From contig DIWG01000083.1 of the NCBI GenBank assembly GCA_002423465.1, forward strand, positions 48,459 through 112,458: a stretch of DNA of 64,000 nucleotides. The letters run 5' to 3'. Each line of letters opens with the position of its first letter. Positions within the stretch are counted from its first letter, which is position 1. A program made the position numbers and the translations under genes. Below the pieces are notes generated by a model. That model was given only the letters and a program-made list of their open reading frames with translations, made no database searches and was not told the origin of the DNA. Source of the stretch: Syntrophaceae bacterium UBA6112. GTDB lineage: Bacteria > Desulfobacterota > Syntrophia > Syntrophales > UBA5619. Positions 36,293-45,643 of this stretch are shown here, piece after piece.

Positions 36293-37437
36293 GGCAGGTG
36301 ACTTTCTACAAACCGGATGTATTGCGGAATCACCCTCTCCGGGGTGTACTCCCGAACCTTCCGCAGGTTGGCCTCGCCGATCCGCCGCCGTTCCTGTCCG
36401 TCGGCAAGAAGCCGGCAAACGGCCGCGGCGAATTCCGGCGAGGAAGGCTCCACAATGGGCGACCCGGTCCCGCCAAGCATCTCCGGCATTCCGCCGTGAG
36501 GGGTCGTCACGATGGCCTTGCCCCGGGCCATGGCCTCGAGGATCACCATGGGGAAATTGTCCCATTTTGTAGGAAAGACGAAGACTTGGCAACGGCCGTA
36601 GGCTCGTGCCAGGTCATCCCCCTTCAGGGGGCCGAGAAAACGGACATGGGAAGCAAGGGAGCCGAATCGCTTCCGGAGCCATTCCCGAACCGAGCCGACC
36701 CCCCGGGCATAGCTGTCCGACCCGGCGAGTTCCAACACCGCATCGGGAAAATGTTTCAACACCTCACCGAGGATTACAGGCAGGTGCTGGACGCCCTTGC
36801 GGAGTTCGAGACGGCCGGCGAAGAAAAGCGTGGGGACGGGAGCTTCTTCTCCCCATGCCGGGGTGACTGGGGAGGAAAAAATGTTCGGAATGATGGCGAA
36901 CTGTGCGGGGATGCGGGTCCCCTGGTCCAGATAATCCCTGCGGATCTTTTCGGAGGGCGCGGCAGCCAGATCGGCCTCCTCGACGCAGATCCGCTCGGCC
37001 CGACGCTGACGCCGGATCCGGAGGAGGGCCATAGCGACGGTCAGATGCTGCCAGGGATAGACAACCTCCGCCGAGGTCAAGGCATCAATAATCTGACAGC
37101 CGTGGTACTTGATCAGCACAGGGGGGCGTTCCTTCATCCCGATCAGGCGGGCGCACTCCCCCCAGTGGTCCGTTCCCTCGATGATATCCACCCCGTATTC
37201 CCCGGCGATCCCCAAGACCCGTTCCGATACCCGGACCGAGCGCACCTCTTCGCGATCGTAACAGCGGAAAATGCGGCCGTATTCCGTCTCTTCCTCTTCG
37301 GGCATCCCGCTCACCCGGCCTGACGCCACGACGACCCCGTGACCGAGGCGTGTGAGCCCCAGGGCCATCTGGTAGAGGTACTGGCCGATACCGCCCGTCC
37401 CCGGGCCGAACTCCCAACTGTGGAAAAGGACCTTCAC
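36289..37437 (-). CDS. Glycosyltransferase family 4
   Basis: About 382 residues. A GTG at 37437, overlapping the upstream TGA by GTGA, opens the family N-terminus VKVLFHSWEFGPGTGGIGQ. The donor half has TLFFAGRLELRKGVQHLP and TKWDNFPMVILEAMARGKAIV with the two conserved glutamates/asparagine positions of GT4. The long N-terminal extension in frame is rejected because it lies within the neighbouring GT2 gene. Part of the overlapping glycosyltransferase chain at 35-41 kb. Confidence 0.87.
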   Translation of the reverse strand: MKVLFHSWEFGPGTGGIGQYLYQMALGLTRLGHGVVVASGRVSGMPEEEETEYGRIFRCYDREEVRSVRVSERVLGIAGEYGVDIIEGTDHWGECARLIGMKERPPVLIKYHGCQIIDALTSAEVVYPWQHLTVAMALLRIRRQRRAERICVEEADLAAAPSEKIRRDYLDQGTRIPAQFAIIPNIFSSPVTPAWGEEAPVPTLFFAGRLELRKGVQHLPVILGEVLKHFPDAVLELAGSDSYARGVGSVREWLRKRFGSLASHVRFLGPLKGDDLARAYGRCQVFVFPTKWDNFPMVILEAMARGKAIVTTPHGGMPEMLGGTGSPIVEPSSPEFAAAVCRLLADGQERRRIGEANLRKVREYTPERVIPQYIRFVESHLP

Positions 37438-38468
37438 GAACGGATGGCCGCCTTTCGGAAAACATGGTGCCACAGGGTGCTCGCGAACAACACGGCCCAT
37501 TGCGGAAGTGCGGGGGAGTAGCCCGGCCGCAGTTCCGACCGATTGTAGCGCCGGATGATCCCCGCCGTCGCCGGCGTCGAGTTGGCGCATAGGCGGAACC
37601 AGATGCGGCCCAGGGCCTCCTCCAGACCCTTTTCCTTGTACCTGCCGGACCGGAGGGCCGCCTGCTTTACCCGGAGCAGCCAAGCTTCCGCGTGGTCAAA
37701 TTCGGCAACGGATCTCATCCTCCGCCCCAGGCCGACGCGTTGATGGAAATTTAGGGTCTCCGGATCCGGATCGATTCCAATCTTCCGGAGTTGACGGGCG
37801 ATCAGCATCCCCGCCTGCGCATCCATGGTTTCGCCGTGCAGAGCGGTAACGCTCTCCCCGTGGTCTCGCCGGTAAAGCCCGATGCGGCCGATGTTGTCCA
37901 GAGGGAAGTGATCGGCAGACCGCAACCAAAGATCGAGATCCTCCGCGCGGCCGAAAGCCGGGTCATAGCGCAAGCGATGTCGGTCCAACCAGGCCTTGCG
38001 CATGACCACCGTGGGGTGGCTGATCGGGTTGGCAAAGAGGAGAAAAGCCGTAACGCATTCCGCCCCCGTCGGGCACCGGGTCGTCCCCGCCATCTCCGGC
38101 ACACCGAAGGATTTCATCCAGGTTCCGCAAACGCCGACTTCGGGGTGGTCGTCCAGATAACGGACCTGCCATTCCAGGCGCCGGTGGACGCTGATGTCAT
38201 CGGCATCCATGCGGGCAACGAATTCGCAGTCGATCATGTCCAGACCCCGGTTGAGGGACGCCGCCAAACCCATATTTTTCTCGTTCCGCACCAGGCGGAG
38301 CCGCGGGTCCTTGTATGCATGGAGGAGCCGCCATGACTCGTCGCGGGAGGCGTCGTCGATGACCAGAAACTCGAAATCGCGGTAGGTCTGGTTCAGGATG
38401 CTCCGGACGGCCTCATCGAGGAAGGCCTCTCCGTTGTAAACGGACATGAGGACGCTAACGCGCGGCAC
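37434..38468 (-). CDS. Glycosyltransferase family 2
   Basis: A 344-residue GT2 of the EpsE/WbbL-like group: PRVSVLMSVYNGEAFLDEAV, VIDDASRDES, ARMDADDISVHRRLE, RAEDLDLWLR. It starts with GTG at 38468 and overlaps the methyltransferase gene by 14 nt, then overlaps the next GT4 by 4 nt. No membrane segments. Donor unknown. Confidence 0.9.
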   Translation of the reverse strand: MPRVSVLMSVYNGEAFLDEAVRSILNQTYRDFEFLVIDDASRDESWRLLHAYKDPRLRLVRNEKNMGLAASLNRGLDMIDCEFVARMDADDISVHRRLEWQVRYLDDHPEVGVCGTWMKSFGVPEMAGTTRCPTGAECVTAFLLFANPISHPTVVMRKAWLDRHRLRYDPAFGRAEDLDLWLRSADHFPLDNIGRIGLYRRDHGESVTALHGETMDAQAGMLIARQLRKIGIDPDPETLNFHQRVGLGRRMRSVAEFDHAEAWLLRVKQAALRSGRYKEKGLEEALGRIWFRLCANSTPATAGIIRRYNRSELRPGYSPALPQWAVLFASTLWHHVFRKAAIRS

Positions 38469-39216
38469 GAGGCGCCACCTCCGCCCAGATTTCCCCCCAG
38501 CGGAAGATCACTTCATGGACCTCCAAACCGGCCACTTCCATTTCTTTTCGAAACGTCTCTTCCGTATACTCCACAAAATGGGTCGGATCGCTGAAATGGG
38601 CCAGACCCAGCTCCCGCCTCAGAGGAACGCACCAGTCCCGCGTTTCCGCCGGGACGCGCAGGAGGAATTTTGCGGGTTTTGCCTGAAGCAAAAGATTTTT
38701 CAGGAACGCCTGCCGGTCTTCGATATGTTCGAGCACGTTGGACAGGACAATGACGTCGAAGGGATCGGACGGCAGGAAGCGGGTGGCGTCGGCCTCGACA
38801 AAGTCGATCCCCGAATCGCCGAAGCGGGACCGGGCGAGACGGATGTTCTCCCCGTCGATGTCGATCGCCGTGACGACCGCACCCGCGTCGGACAGGCTTT
38901 TGGCCACGGCTCCGTATCCGCACCCCACGTCCAGGACTTTTTCACCCAGCCGGATACGCTGGCAGAAGAAATCGTGATATCCAATGAGGCGGTGCTTGGG
39001 ATGGATGCCCCCGCCGTAACGAAGCGCCGCCTCGTCAATCCGGAGTTGAACCAGATCCTGCAACCGGAAGAGCTCCTCCAGGGCCGCCTTCGCATCCGTT
39101 CCCGATGCGGTTTCGCAGCATAGGGCGCAGAGGTTCCGTCGAGTCCCCGGCGTCAGGCGGCGGCACAGGGTCACCAATATCGTCCAGACCGTTTTCTTCA
39201 ATTTTTCAAGGAGCAC
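38455..39216 (-). CDS. SAM-dependent methyltransferase (class I)
   Basis: A 253-residue protein with motif I VLDVGCGYGAVAKSL (about 93-107), VTAIDIDGEN as motif II and LSNVLEHIEDRQAFL as the post-motif loop found in Methyltransf_11/23 families. It probably methylates a sugar or a chain end; caps of this sort are known for ABC-exported O-antigens, which is inference here. GTG at 39216 overlaps the preceding GT4 by 19 nt; no clear ribosome site, so coupling is likely. Confidence 0.87.
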   Translation of the reverse strand: MLLEKLKKTVWTILVTLCRRLTPGTRRNLCALCCETASGTDAKAALEELFRLQDLVQLRIDEAALRYGGGIHPKHRLIGYHDFFCQRIRLGEKVLDVGCGYGAVAKSLSDAGAVVTAIDIDGENIRLARSRFGDSGIDFVEADATRFLPSDPFDVIVLSNVLEHIEDRQAFLKNLLLQAKPAKFLLRVPAETRDWCVPLRRELGLAHFSDPTHFVEYTEETFRKEMEVAGLEVHEVIFRWGEIWAEVAPRAAR

Positions 39217-40364
39217 AACGCCTCAAAAAGCTCTCGATGGCGCGCAATCCAAGGCTTGAGATCGAAATGCGCGACCGACCGCCGCCGGGCAGCCGCCGAG
39301 AAGGCGGCATAATCCCCGGCGATCCGGATCACGGCCTCCGCCAGTTCCGGCCCCGCCGGAGGGTGATCCTTCTCCCAGTCGAGGGGCGCCGGGATGCCCA
39401 CGCCCGCCTCCTCTCCCACCAACTCAGGCGTGCCGCCCGTCGCGGAATAGACGACAGGCAGTCCGCAGGCCATCGCCTCCACGACTACCCGCGGGCAGGG
39501 ATCGTTGTACTTCGCGTGGACCAGGATGTCCGCCGACCGGTACAGGGAAACGGCCTCATCTTGCGTGTACGGACCCGAGCACTCTACCAGTGCCGATATC
39601 CCCTTTGCGGCGGCCAATTCCAGAACCTGCCGCCGGCAATCCTCCTCGGACGGCAGCCACCGGAGTCGTCCCGCGATCCTCAACCGGCAATCGACGCCTC
39701 TGCCGCGAATCAGGCCGAGGGCCTCGACAACGCTCTCCACCCGGTAAAATCCGTAATGAGTCCCCGTCACCAGGAGGGTGAGCGACGCCTCCACGGTCCG
39801 CGGCGGTCCCGGTGTGAAAGTTTCCGTATCCACGGGATTGTACAGGATCTCAGAGGGCCCCTTGCGCTCGTCCAGAAAACGATCGGAACTCATCTTTGAA
39901 AATCGGCTCTGGTAAAAAACATGGTCGGCGGCATGCACCAGCCGACGAGCGGGAACGTTGGCCCGGCGCCACCCCGGCCCGTGCCAGCCGGGATATGCGA
40001 CCCCGTCCTGGTTAATGACAACCTTGGCCCCGGCCCTGCGGGCGAACCGCGTCATGAACGCGGGCGAATCCGGCAGGAAGAGGCCGGCGAATCCCGGCCC
40101 CACACGCGGAAGCGCACTACTGACAAGGTACAGCAGGTTGGGCTTCACCGGGGTGTTTGGGAAATGACGAGCCAGGTCGCCGCACTTTACCAGGCCGCCG
40201 CCGATCCGCCGGATTGCGGCGGGAAGATCGTCAAATCCGTAAAACACATGGATGTCGTTAAGACATTGCTGAGCGGACTCCCATCTTTTTTTTTCACGGG
40301 CATATGACGGTTTCCACTGCTTCCCGACAAACTCAATGGCATTTTGGATGGGATTATCGGACAT
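39198..40364 (-). CDS. Glycosyltransferase family 4
   Basis: A 388-residue GT-B enzyme. The acceptor half includes VVINQDGVAYPGWHGPGW and VFYQSRFSKMSSDRFL. The donor half has LLVTGTHYGFYRVESVVEAL and KYNDPCPRVVVEAMACGLPVV, then GGTPELVG. The ATG at 40364 begins MSDNPIQNAIEF. It stands 26 nt downstream of the next GT-B gene and in the same direction. Substrate unknown. Confidence 0.88.
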   Translation of the reverse strand: MSDNPIQNAIEFVGKQWKPSYAREKKRWESAQQCLNDIHVFYGFDDLPAAIRRIGGGLVKCGDLARHFPNTPVKPNLLYLVSSALPRVGPGFAGLFLPDSPAFMTRFARRAGAKVVINQDGVAYPGWHGPGWRRANVPARRLVHAADHVFYQSRFSKMSSDRFLDERKGPSEILYNPVDTETFTPGPPRTVEASLTLLVTGTHYGFYRVESVVEALGLIRGRGVDCRLRIAGRLRWLPSEEDCRRQVLELAAAKGISALVECSGPYTQDEAVSLYRSADILVHAKYNDPCPRVVVEAMACGLPVVYSATGGTPELVGEEAGVGIPAPLDWEKDHPPAGPELAEAVIRIAGDYAAFSAAARRRSVAHFDLKPWIARHRELFEALCSLKN

Positions 40365-40390
40365 ATATTATTTCAGCAGGGCGGCCGGTT

Positions 40391-41521
40391 TCATGAGAAT
40401 CGTCCCGCGTCGTCCATCTGCAATGTCTTTCTCATCATCTCCGCATGCTGCCGGGCGATGACCCCGGTGGCGTAATGGGTTTCGACGGTCCGCCTCCCCT
40501 GCCGGCCCTCTTCCTCCAGGTCAATTCGTTTGCTTAGGATGGACTCGATCTCCCGATGCCAATCGGCGAGTTCCGCGCACATCCTCACACCTTTGCCCAT
40601 AGACCGTTGGCACACCGTCACGTAACTGGGCTGGGGACTGGCCAGGACGAAACAGCCGCAGGCCATGGGGAGAGTGATTTTCCATTCCGTGTGTCCCCAG
40701 TTATAGGTATTGTCCAGGAACCTTGGGGAGATGAAGACATCGCCGCCGGCATAGACCTCCAGCAACTGCGCGACCGATCGGAACGGGATGATCTCATGCT
40801 CCAGGCCGGCCAGGAGATCCTTAACCCGCTGCCGGTACGGTTCGAAGCATCGCTCCACGCCGGACCATTCGTCCGTGACGAGGACGAGGCGCAGAAGCTT
40901 CGCATAAGCTTTCAGGACGGATTCGATTCTGAGCAGATCGAAGACCTTGCAGGAGGCGCCGCTCCAGAGGAGGGTCAGACGGTTTCGCTTCAAACAGGAT
41001 CGGACCGGCGGAACCAGGTCCATTTTTACATTGTCGGGGATCCACTCCACGCGATCGTGATAAGCCCGGCATTTCCCTGCAATGTATTCCGAGTCGGCGA
41101 TCACCGCATCGGCCGTTTCCATCATGGCCAGGGCGTCCTGCCGCTGCGCCTCCGTCGGCGCCATCCCCTCGTAGTAGAACGTCCCTTCCGCCGGGGTGAG
41201 GTAATCGACATTGGCGTCGAAAAGAATCTTCACACCCCGCCGCTTCAGGCGACGGGCCAAGGCAAGGCAGGAATCTCCCATGGACTTGAGGAAAACGACG
41301 GCATCGTACCGATGCCAAGGCCTGAACAATTCATAATGAAGACCCGCTTCGTTCCGATTGACCGCATCGGCGATCCATCCGAAGCGCATGAAGCCCATGG
41401 GAGAATCGGAGGGACAACCGCGGATGAGGTTCAGGAACCCGCACTCGCAAACAATTGCACCCCGCAGTCCCGGAAACCTGCCGTCAATGACAAAACCGAT
41501 GCGGAACTTCGAAGCGGTCAC
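40391..41521 (-). CDS. Glycosyltransferase, GT-B fold (GT4-like)
   Basis: A 376-residue protein starting with GTG at 41521. It lacks the usual N-terminal glycine loop but has LLWSGASCKVFDLLRIE in the donor half, a WIPDNV hinge, and WGHTEWKITLPMACGCFVLAS in the place of the E-x7-E motif. KILFDANVDYL and ADAVIADSEYI support a GT-B fold. Function beyond a sugar transferase cannot be given. Confidence 0.78.
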   Translation of the reverse strand: MTASKFRIGFVIDGRFPGLRGAIVCECGFLNLIRGCPSDSPMGFMRFGWIADAVNRNEAGLHYELFRPWHRYDAVVFLKSMGDSCLALARRLKRRGVKILFDANVDYLTPAEGTFYYEGMAPTEAQRQDALAMMETADAVIADSEYIAGKCRAYHDRVEWIPDNVKMDLVPPVRSCLKRNRLTLLWSGASCKVFDLLRIESVLKAYAKLLRLVLVTDEWSGVERCFEPYRQRVKDLLAGLEHEIIPFRSVAQLLEVYAGGDVFISPRFLDNTYNWGHTEWKITLPMACGCFVLASPQPSYVTVCQRSMGKGVRMCAELADWHREIESILSKRIDLEEEGRQGRRTVETHYATGVIARQHAEMMRKTLQMDDAGRFS

Positions 41522-41558
41522 CAGGCGTGTCTCAGTGGAAACAAAACGTCATCCGGCG

Positions 41559-42542
41559 TCATGATCCGCAAAGCATCGGTTGAATAACCGACAGATATTC
41601 CATACACATGCGGTCTCCGGATGGCATGTCGGCAAACAATCGGTCCCGCAGTCTGGGATAGTCATCCCGAACCTCTTCAATGGCCTTCCCAACATCGTCC
41701 CGGAATCCGAGGCCGTATCGCAGCCCCGCCTCGACGATGCCGCCGCCGTCCTCGTGATAAAGAAGGGGCAATCCGCACTGGGCTCCCTCGACGTGGTGCA
41801 TCCCGCAAGGTTCCCAGCGGCTGGCCGTCAGGTATACGTGACACATTTTCAGGAGATCCGCCAATTCTCGCCCTGACTTCGGCGGATATGTCTTCGCCCG
41901 TTTCCAATGGATGGATTCCGGCCACTGCCCAATCACCCAGAATTCCACATCCTTCAACCTGCCGGCCTCGATCAGACCGTCGACCTGTTCATAGATATCA
42001 AATCCTTTCAGGGGATGATTCGACCAGTGGTGCGTCACGAGCCGCAGGCAATCGCCTTGTCGGAGGGGACGGTTGCCTACGGGATGAAAGAACGTAGGAT
42101 CGGCGCCGTTGTATATGCACCGATGGGGTTTTGTCGTGTCGAACCACCTTTGCGCATGGTAATCGCGGAGCCACTGCGAGATGAAGACCGTGTGATCGGC
42201 AAGGACGTTGGCCTCGGCGAGGAGCCCGTCCATGAAGGGCGTCGCCTTGCGTTGATCGCACTCGTTGATGCGGTGGAGGATCTTGGCCCCGGGATTCGCC
42301 CTTTTGTAGGCGGCTATTTCGGCACAGCCGAAGGCCTTGTTCTCCAGGTCGTCCCTCGGATCGATGAGGACAATCACATCCGTCGGACGCTTCAGGTCAT
42401 AGCGAACAGAGTACCCCCGCCATTTCAGGTAGGCCTCCATCTGGTTGACGAAAGCCCCGCTGCCACCCCAGGGACCTTTGCTGGGACGCATGTTGAAGGC
42501 TACGGTTGCGATACGTGTCTTGTGAAAACAAGCGAATGGCAT
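41559..42542 (-). CDS. Glycosyltransferase family 4-like
   Basis: A 327-residue GT-B enzyme. It shows NMRPSKGPWGGSGAFVNQ near the N-terminus, ILHRINECDQRK, FISQWLRDYH, CIYNGADPTFFHP, and the donor-half motif ASRWEPCGMHHVEGAQCGLPL. This pattern recurs in GT4 proteins of LPS/capsule loci. The ATG at 42542 is 7 nt after the upstream GT2 ends. Specificity unknown. Confidence 0.87.
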   Translation of the reverse strand: MPFACFHKTRIATVAFNMRPSKGPWGGSGAFVNQMEAYLKWRGYSVRYDLKRPTDVIVLIDPRDDLENKAFGCAEIAAYKRANPGAKILHRINECDQRKATPFMDGLLAEANVLADHTVFISQWLRDYHAQRWFDTTKPHRCIYNGADPTFFHPVGNRPLRQGDCLRLVTHHWSNHPLKGFDIYEQVDGLIEAGRLKDVEFWVIGQWPESIHWKRAKTYPPKSGRELADLLKMCHVYLTASRWEPCGMHHVEGAQCGLPLLYHEDGGGIVEAGLRYGLGFRDDVGKAIEEVRDDYPRLRDRLFADMPSGDRMCMEYLSVIQPMLCGS

Positions 42543-42549
42543 GGACAGC

Positions 42550-43371
42550 TCACTTTTGGATTACTTGCAGCGAAGGGAGAAAATTCCGGATGTCCTTCCG
42601 CACCAACTCGCCGCGTTGGTACTTCTCCCGCTTCCATCCCGAAAGCGGGCGCCGACCCATTACTGTCTGGAGACGGGTCTTCAGCTTCCGGAGAACGGTC
42701 GCGGATCTGCTCTCACTGACGTTCAACCTCCCGCCGATCGCCTCATTCGCGCTCACGCGCTCCCGGCTGCTCCTCGGCAGGAAACAGGTGTGGAGACAGC
42801 GGAAACAGGATTCATCCCAGGAGGTTTGCTGATGGAAATCCAACCTGCGGGAGGCGTCATACCCCTTCTTAAAACGGATGTTGTCCCCGTGCAGCCGCTG
42901 ACCGCTGGCCTCCCAGGATTCAATCATATTAAAGTTATACAGTTTTGTCATGCTCCGGCACGGCGGCGCGAGAAAACCCGAAGCATAGCCCTCTACCCGG
43001 TTGATCTCCGTACAATTCAGGACATTCCCGAAGACGACCCACCAATCGGCAAAAGCTCCGCCAAGCAGCATGCCCCTCAGTTTCGCCAGACCGGCGGGAT
43101 CATAGATCTCATCTCCGTCCACCCCAAAGACCCATGCCATCTCCCCCATGAAAGGAACGAGGAAGGACTGGGATTCGACGGGATCATCGATCCGATGAAC
43201 TTCAAGCCTGTCCGTATACTCCTCCTTCAACCTGCCGAGGATGCCCGCGGTGCCGTCCTGGGATTGGTGATCCGCAACAATGAGGCGGTCACAGAAGGGA
43301 ATGGCGTTTCTGAGCGCCCATTCCACGTGGACATCCTCGTTGCGGACCAGACTGATACCGATAATCTGCAT
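42550..43371 (-). CDS. Glycosyltransferase family 2 (WaaE/KdtX-like group)
   Basis: A 273-residue protein from the ATG at 43371 (MQIIGISLVRNEDVHVEWAL); an in-frame upstream start at 43431 adds 20 residues without similarity to the family. The region LIVADHQSQDGTAGIL and the metal-binding FGVDGDEIYD fit the two-domain GT2 proteins that begin with ISLVRNE. The cysteine-rich SCFRCLHTCFLPRS segment near 205-220 is unusual for the group. Donor unknown. Confidence 0.85.
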   Translation of the reverse strand: MQIIGISLVRNEDVHVEWALRNAIPFCDRLIVADHQSQDGTAGILGRLKEEYTDRLEVHRIDDPVESQSFLVPFMGEMAWVFGVDGDEIYDPAGLAKLRGMLLGGAFADWWVVFGNVLNCTEINRVEGYASGFLAPPCRSMTKLYNFNMIESWEASGQRLHGDNIRFKKGYDASRRLDFHQQTSWDESCFRCLHTCFLPRSSRERVSANEAIGGRLNVSESRSATVLRKLKTRLQTVMGRRPLSGWKREKYQRGELVRKDIRNFLPSLQVIQK

Positions 43372-43440
43372 GGTTGGGACCGGCAAATCCTTAAACCGGA
43401 CATCTTCCTGCGTTCCCACCGCAATCAACATCGCCAGCCG

Positions 43441-44181
43441 TCAGATCCAACTCAGGTCGACTTGGCGAAGCCCTTTTTGTTGTATGAGGTGGCGTATCTC
43501 ATCGGTTTCTTCCTTCAGCGAGGGAATTCTATCGTCGTGGGTTTCAACGAAGGCGTGATCGATTAGGTCAATCACGCCTTCATCGATGAGCTTCTTCAGA
43601 ATGCGCGGTTCCAGACCCTCGACGTCCATCTTGAGGAGACGCACCCTCCGACCCAGCCCTTTGATGAAATCAGCAAGATCCACAAGCTCCACCTCGACAT
43701 AGGTGTCGGTTCGAATATTCGATTTGACGGAAAGGAGTGACGACCCCGTGGACCAGTATACGGGATCCGCCGCTGCATGCTCGTGGAGGTACAGCCGGGC
43801 GCTCCCATCCCGGTCCGCTACCGCTTTCTGAATGCATGTGACGTGTGGCGTCTTTTCGAACCGGCAACGCAAAACCCGAAAGGCTTCCGGATTCGGTTCA
43901 AAGGCGTAGACGATGGATCCTCGACGCGCGAGTATCCTTGTCACCTCTCCGACATTCGCACCGCAGTCAATGGTCACATCGCCCTTGCGCAGACGGACGG
44001 CTCCGATCTTTTTTTGCCATGGGCTGGCGGGTTCGCCGAACAGGCAACGCACAAGCATTACCCCGGCAGATACCAGTCGCTTCAGAAACATAACAGGTTT
44101 ACCGGTCACGCCGACCCCCCACTCATCACTGTGATAAGGATCTCTTTTCTCCCGGTGGTTTGAAAAATTCACAAGACTCAT
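43441..44181 (-). CDS. FkbM-family methyltransferase
   Basis: A 246-residue SAM-dependent methyltransferase of the FkbM group, which usually O-methylates sugars or small-molecule hydroxyls. Motifs: TIDCGANVGEVTRILARRG, YAFEPNPEAFRVL, and LLKMDVEGLEPRIL. The ATG at 44181 (MSLVNFSNHREK) lies 12 nt after the stop of the interrupted methyltransferase gene. A TTG at 44211 would overlap that gene. Confidence 0.88.
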   Translation of the reverse strand: MSLVNFSNHREKRDPYHSDEWGVGVTGKPVMFLKRLVSAGVMLVRCLFGEPASPWQKKIGAVRLRKGDVTIDCGANVGEVTRILARRGSIVYAFEPNPEAFRVLRCRFEKTPHVTCIQKAVADRDGSARLYLHEHAAADPVYWSTGSSLLSVKSNIRTDTYVEVELVDLADFIKGLGRRVRLLKMDVEGLEPRILKKLIDEGVIDLIDHAFVETHDDRIPSLKEETDEIRHLIQQKGLRQVDLSWI

Positions 44182-44429
44182 AACACTCTGCGCTACAGAG
44201 GCTTTTTCCAAACCCCCTTTTCGATTTCAATCATTCCCGACATTGCCTCGATCATCGGAATACCGGCCTTCAGATGAATATCGATGTCTCTTGCGGATTC
44301 ATTGAACGGACTTTCCTCGAAAATCAATCCCCCAGGCTGCAAGTGATCAATAAATAAGCGAACCGTGACTTGGTAGTTGGGGATATGTTCCAACACATGA
44401 AATGCAATAATTGCATCGTGGAGTTGCCC

Positions 44430-45269
44430 CTAATTGGCCGGACACGGTTCCAACTTAAGTTGGTTTCTCCTATACTCCAGAGGAGACTTCATTTTCAACC
44501 CCTTGTGGGGATGATATTCGTTGTAATCCTGTAACCATCTCGGGATCTTTTCTAAAACGGTCTTGGCATCGTGCAAAGGGTTCATATGCACATAATCCCG
44601 CTTGAAGGTCTTGACGAACGACTCCGCCATCCCGTTGGACTCCGGGCTGTAATAAGGGGTCGTGCAGACCTCCATCCCCATCATCCGTGCAAAGTTCTGC
44701 GTTTCATGGGCCACGTATGCCGGTCCGTTGTCGCTAAGCCACTGGATCTTTTCCGGAACCCGATCCACAAGGCCGAATCGGGCCTCGATCGCTTCTGCAA
44801 TCAGATCCCGGACCATGTCCCCGGAGATGCCCCCCGTTGTGGCCACGTAGCTCATAATCTCCCGGTCGCAACAGTCCATGCTAAAGGCCACCCGAATCCG
44901 TTCCCCGTTCCAGCAGGCAATCTCAAAGGCATCCGAACACCAGCGAAGATTGCTCCGGATCATCTGAACGGTACCGTCATGGACTCTCACGGGCCTTCCC
45001 GTATACCGCTGCAAAATAAGACCGTTCTTCTTCATGATGCGGTAGACCCGCTTGTGATTCACTGTTTCGTTTCCAAGCTGTCGGTTAAGAAGCGCCGTCA
45101 CTCTCCGATATCCATAGGTAGCCCGATCATCCACAATCTTCCGGATCAGGGGAAGATATTGATCATCCTGTACTTTATGGTAAAAATGTTTGCCGTTCTG
45201 TCGTTTATTCATGCGCTTCTCATACTGGTGAGTTCGGGAAACCCCCATCGTTTCGGCAATCGCCTTCAC
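44430..45269 (-). CDS. IS2-like OrfB (DDE integrase core)
   Basis: 279 residues if started at the GTG at 45269, but the frame stays open upstream to the A8 run, so the active product is probably an OrfAB fusion made by -1 frameshifting. The rve integrase core is complete: CSDAFEIACWNGERIRVAFS with the first Asp, LSDNGPAY with the second Asp and SNGMAESFVKTFKRDY with the Glu. CWNGERIRVAFSMDCCDRE and ATTGGISGD are characteristic of the IS2 subgroup. Confidence 0.95.
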   Translation of the reverse strand: MKAIAETMGVSRTHQYEKRMNKRQNGKHFYHKVQDDQYLPLIRKIVDDRATYGYRRVTALLNRQLGNETVNHKRVYRIMKKNGLILQRYTGRPVRVHDGTVQMIRSNLRWCSDAFEIACWNGERIRVAFSMDCCDREIMSYVATTGGISGDMVRDLIAEAIEARFGLVDRVPEKIQWLSDNGPAYVAHETQNFARMMGMEVCTTPYYSPESNGMAESFVKTFKRDYVHMNPLHDAKTVLEKIPRWLQDYNEYHPHKGLKMKSPLEYRRNQLKLEPCPAN

Positions 45270-45643
45270 TGGATATCGTCCTTCCCCAACAAGGGAACCC
45301 GCGATATCAGTTTTTTTTCGCGGGCTATCCGAACCGCATCCTTCAGGATCTCCACTTCCATCGTCTTGCGGCCCAACAGCCTCTCCAGTTCACGAATCCT
45401 GAACCGCAGCTCCTTCGCCTCTGAAACGGGGACCACCGCTTCACCGGCGCCAACGGCAGAAAGTGCTCCATCATGCATCAATCTGCGCCACGTAAACAGC
45501 TGGTTCGGATGCAACCCGTACTTGCGGGCTACTGCTGATATGCTCATCCCTGGCTGCTCGGTCTCTTCGACGATTGCCTTCTTCTCATTAGCTGACCATC
45601 GCCGCCGACGTTGCACCGATGTAATGATTTCAACCGGTCCCAT
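45266..45643 (-). CDS. IS2-like OrfA (transposase DNA-binding subunit)
   Basis: About 125 residues from the ATG at 45643 (GPVEIITSVQRRRRWSANEK). It contains a helix-turn-helix (SISAVARKYGLHPNQLFTWR) and a leucine-rich coiled region (ELRFRIRELERLLGRKTMEV) as in OrfA of the IS3 family. Near its end lies the run of eight adenines (minus strand, 45318-45311) at which a -1 shift would enter the orfB frame. The stop overlaps the orfB GTG (GTGA). Confidence 0.9.
   Translation of the reverse strand: MGPVEIITSVQRRRRWSANEKKAIVEETEQPGMSISAVARKYGLHPNQLFTWRRLMHDGALSAVGAGEAVVPVSEAKELRFRIRELERLLGRKTMEVEILKDAVRIAREKKLISRVPLLGKDDIQ
45311..45318 (-). promoter_or_regulatory. A8 slippery site for -1 programmed frameshift, orfA to orfB
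   Basis: On the minus strand the orfA codons read GAA AAA AAA CTG. A -1 slip places the ribosome in a frame without stops through the orfA stop and into orfB (…SLVGEGRYPVKAIAE). The composition of the joined product is like other IS3-family fusion transposases. Confidence 0.75.

Noticed and set aside
34151..36301. 716-codon plus-strand open frame
   Set aside because: Antisense to the SDR epimerase and a GT4; no recognisable motifs, and arises from high GC.
44193..44396. 67-codon frame as an independent small gene
   Set aside because: It is the C-terminal remnant of the methyltransferase interrupted by the IS2-like element.
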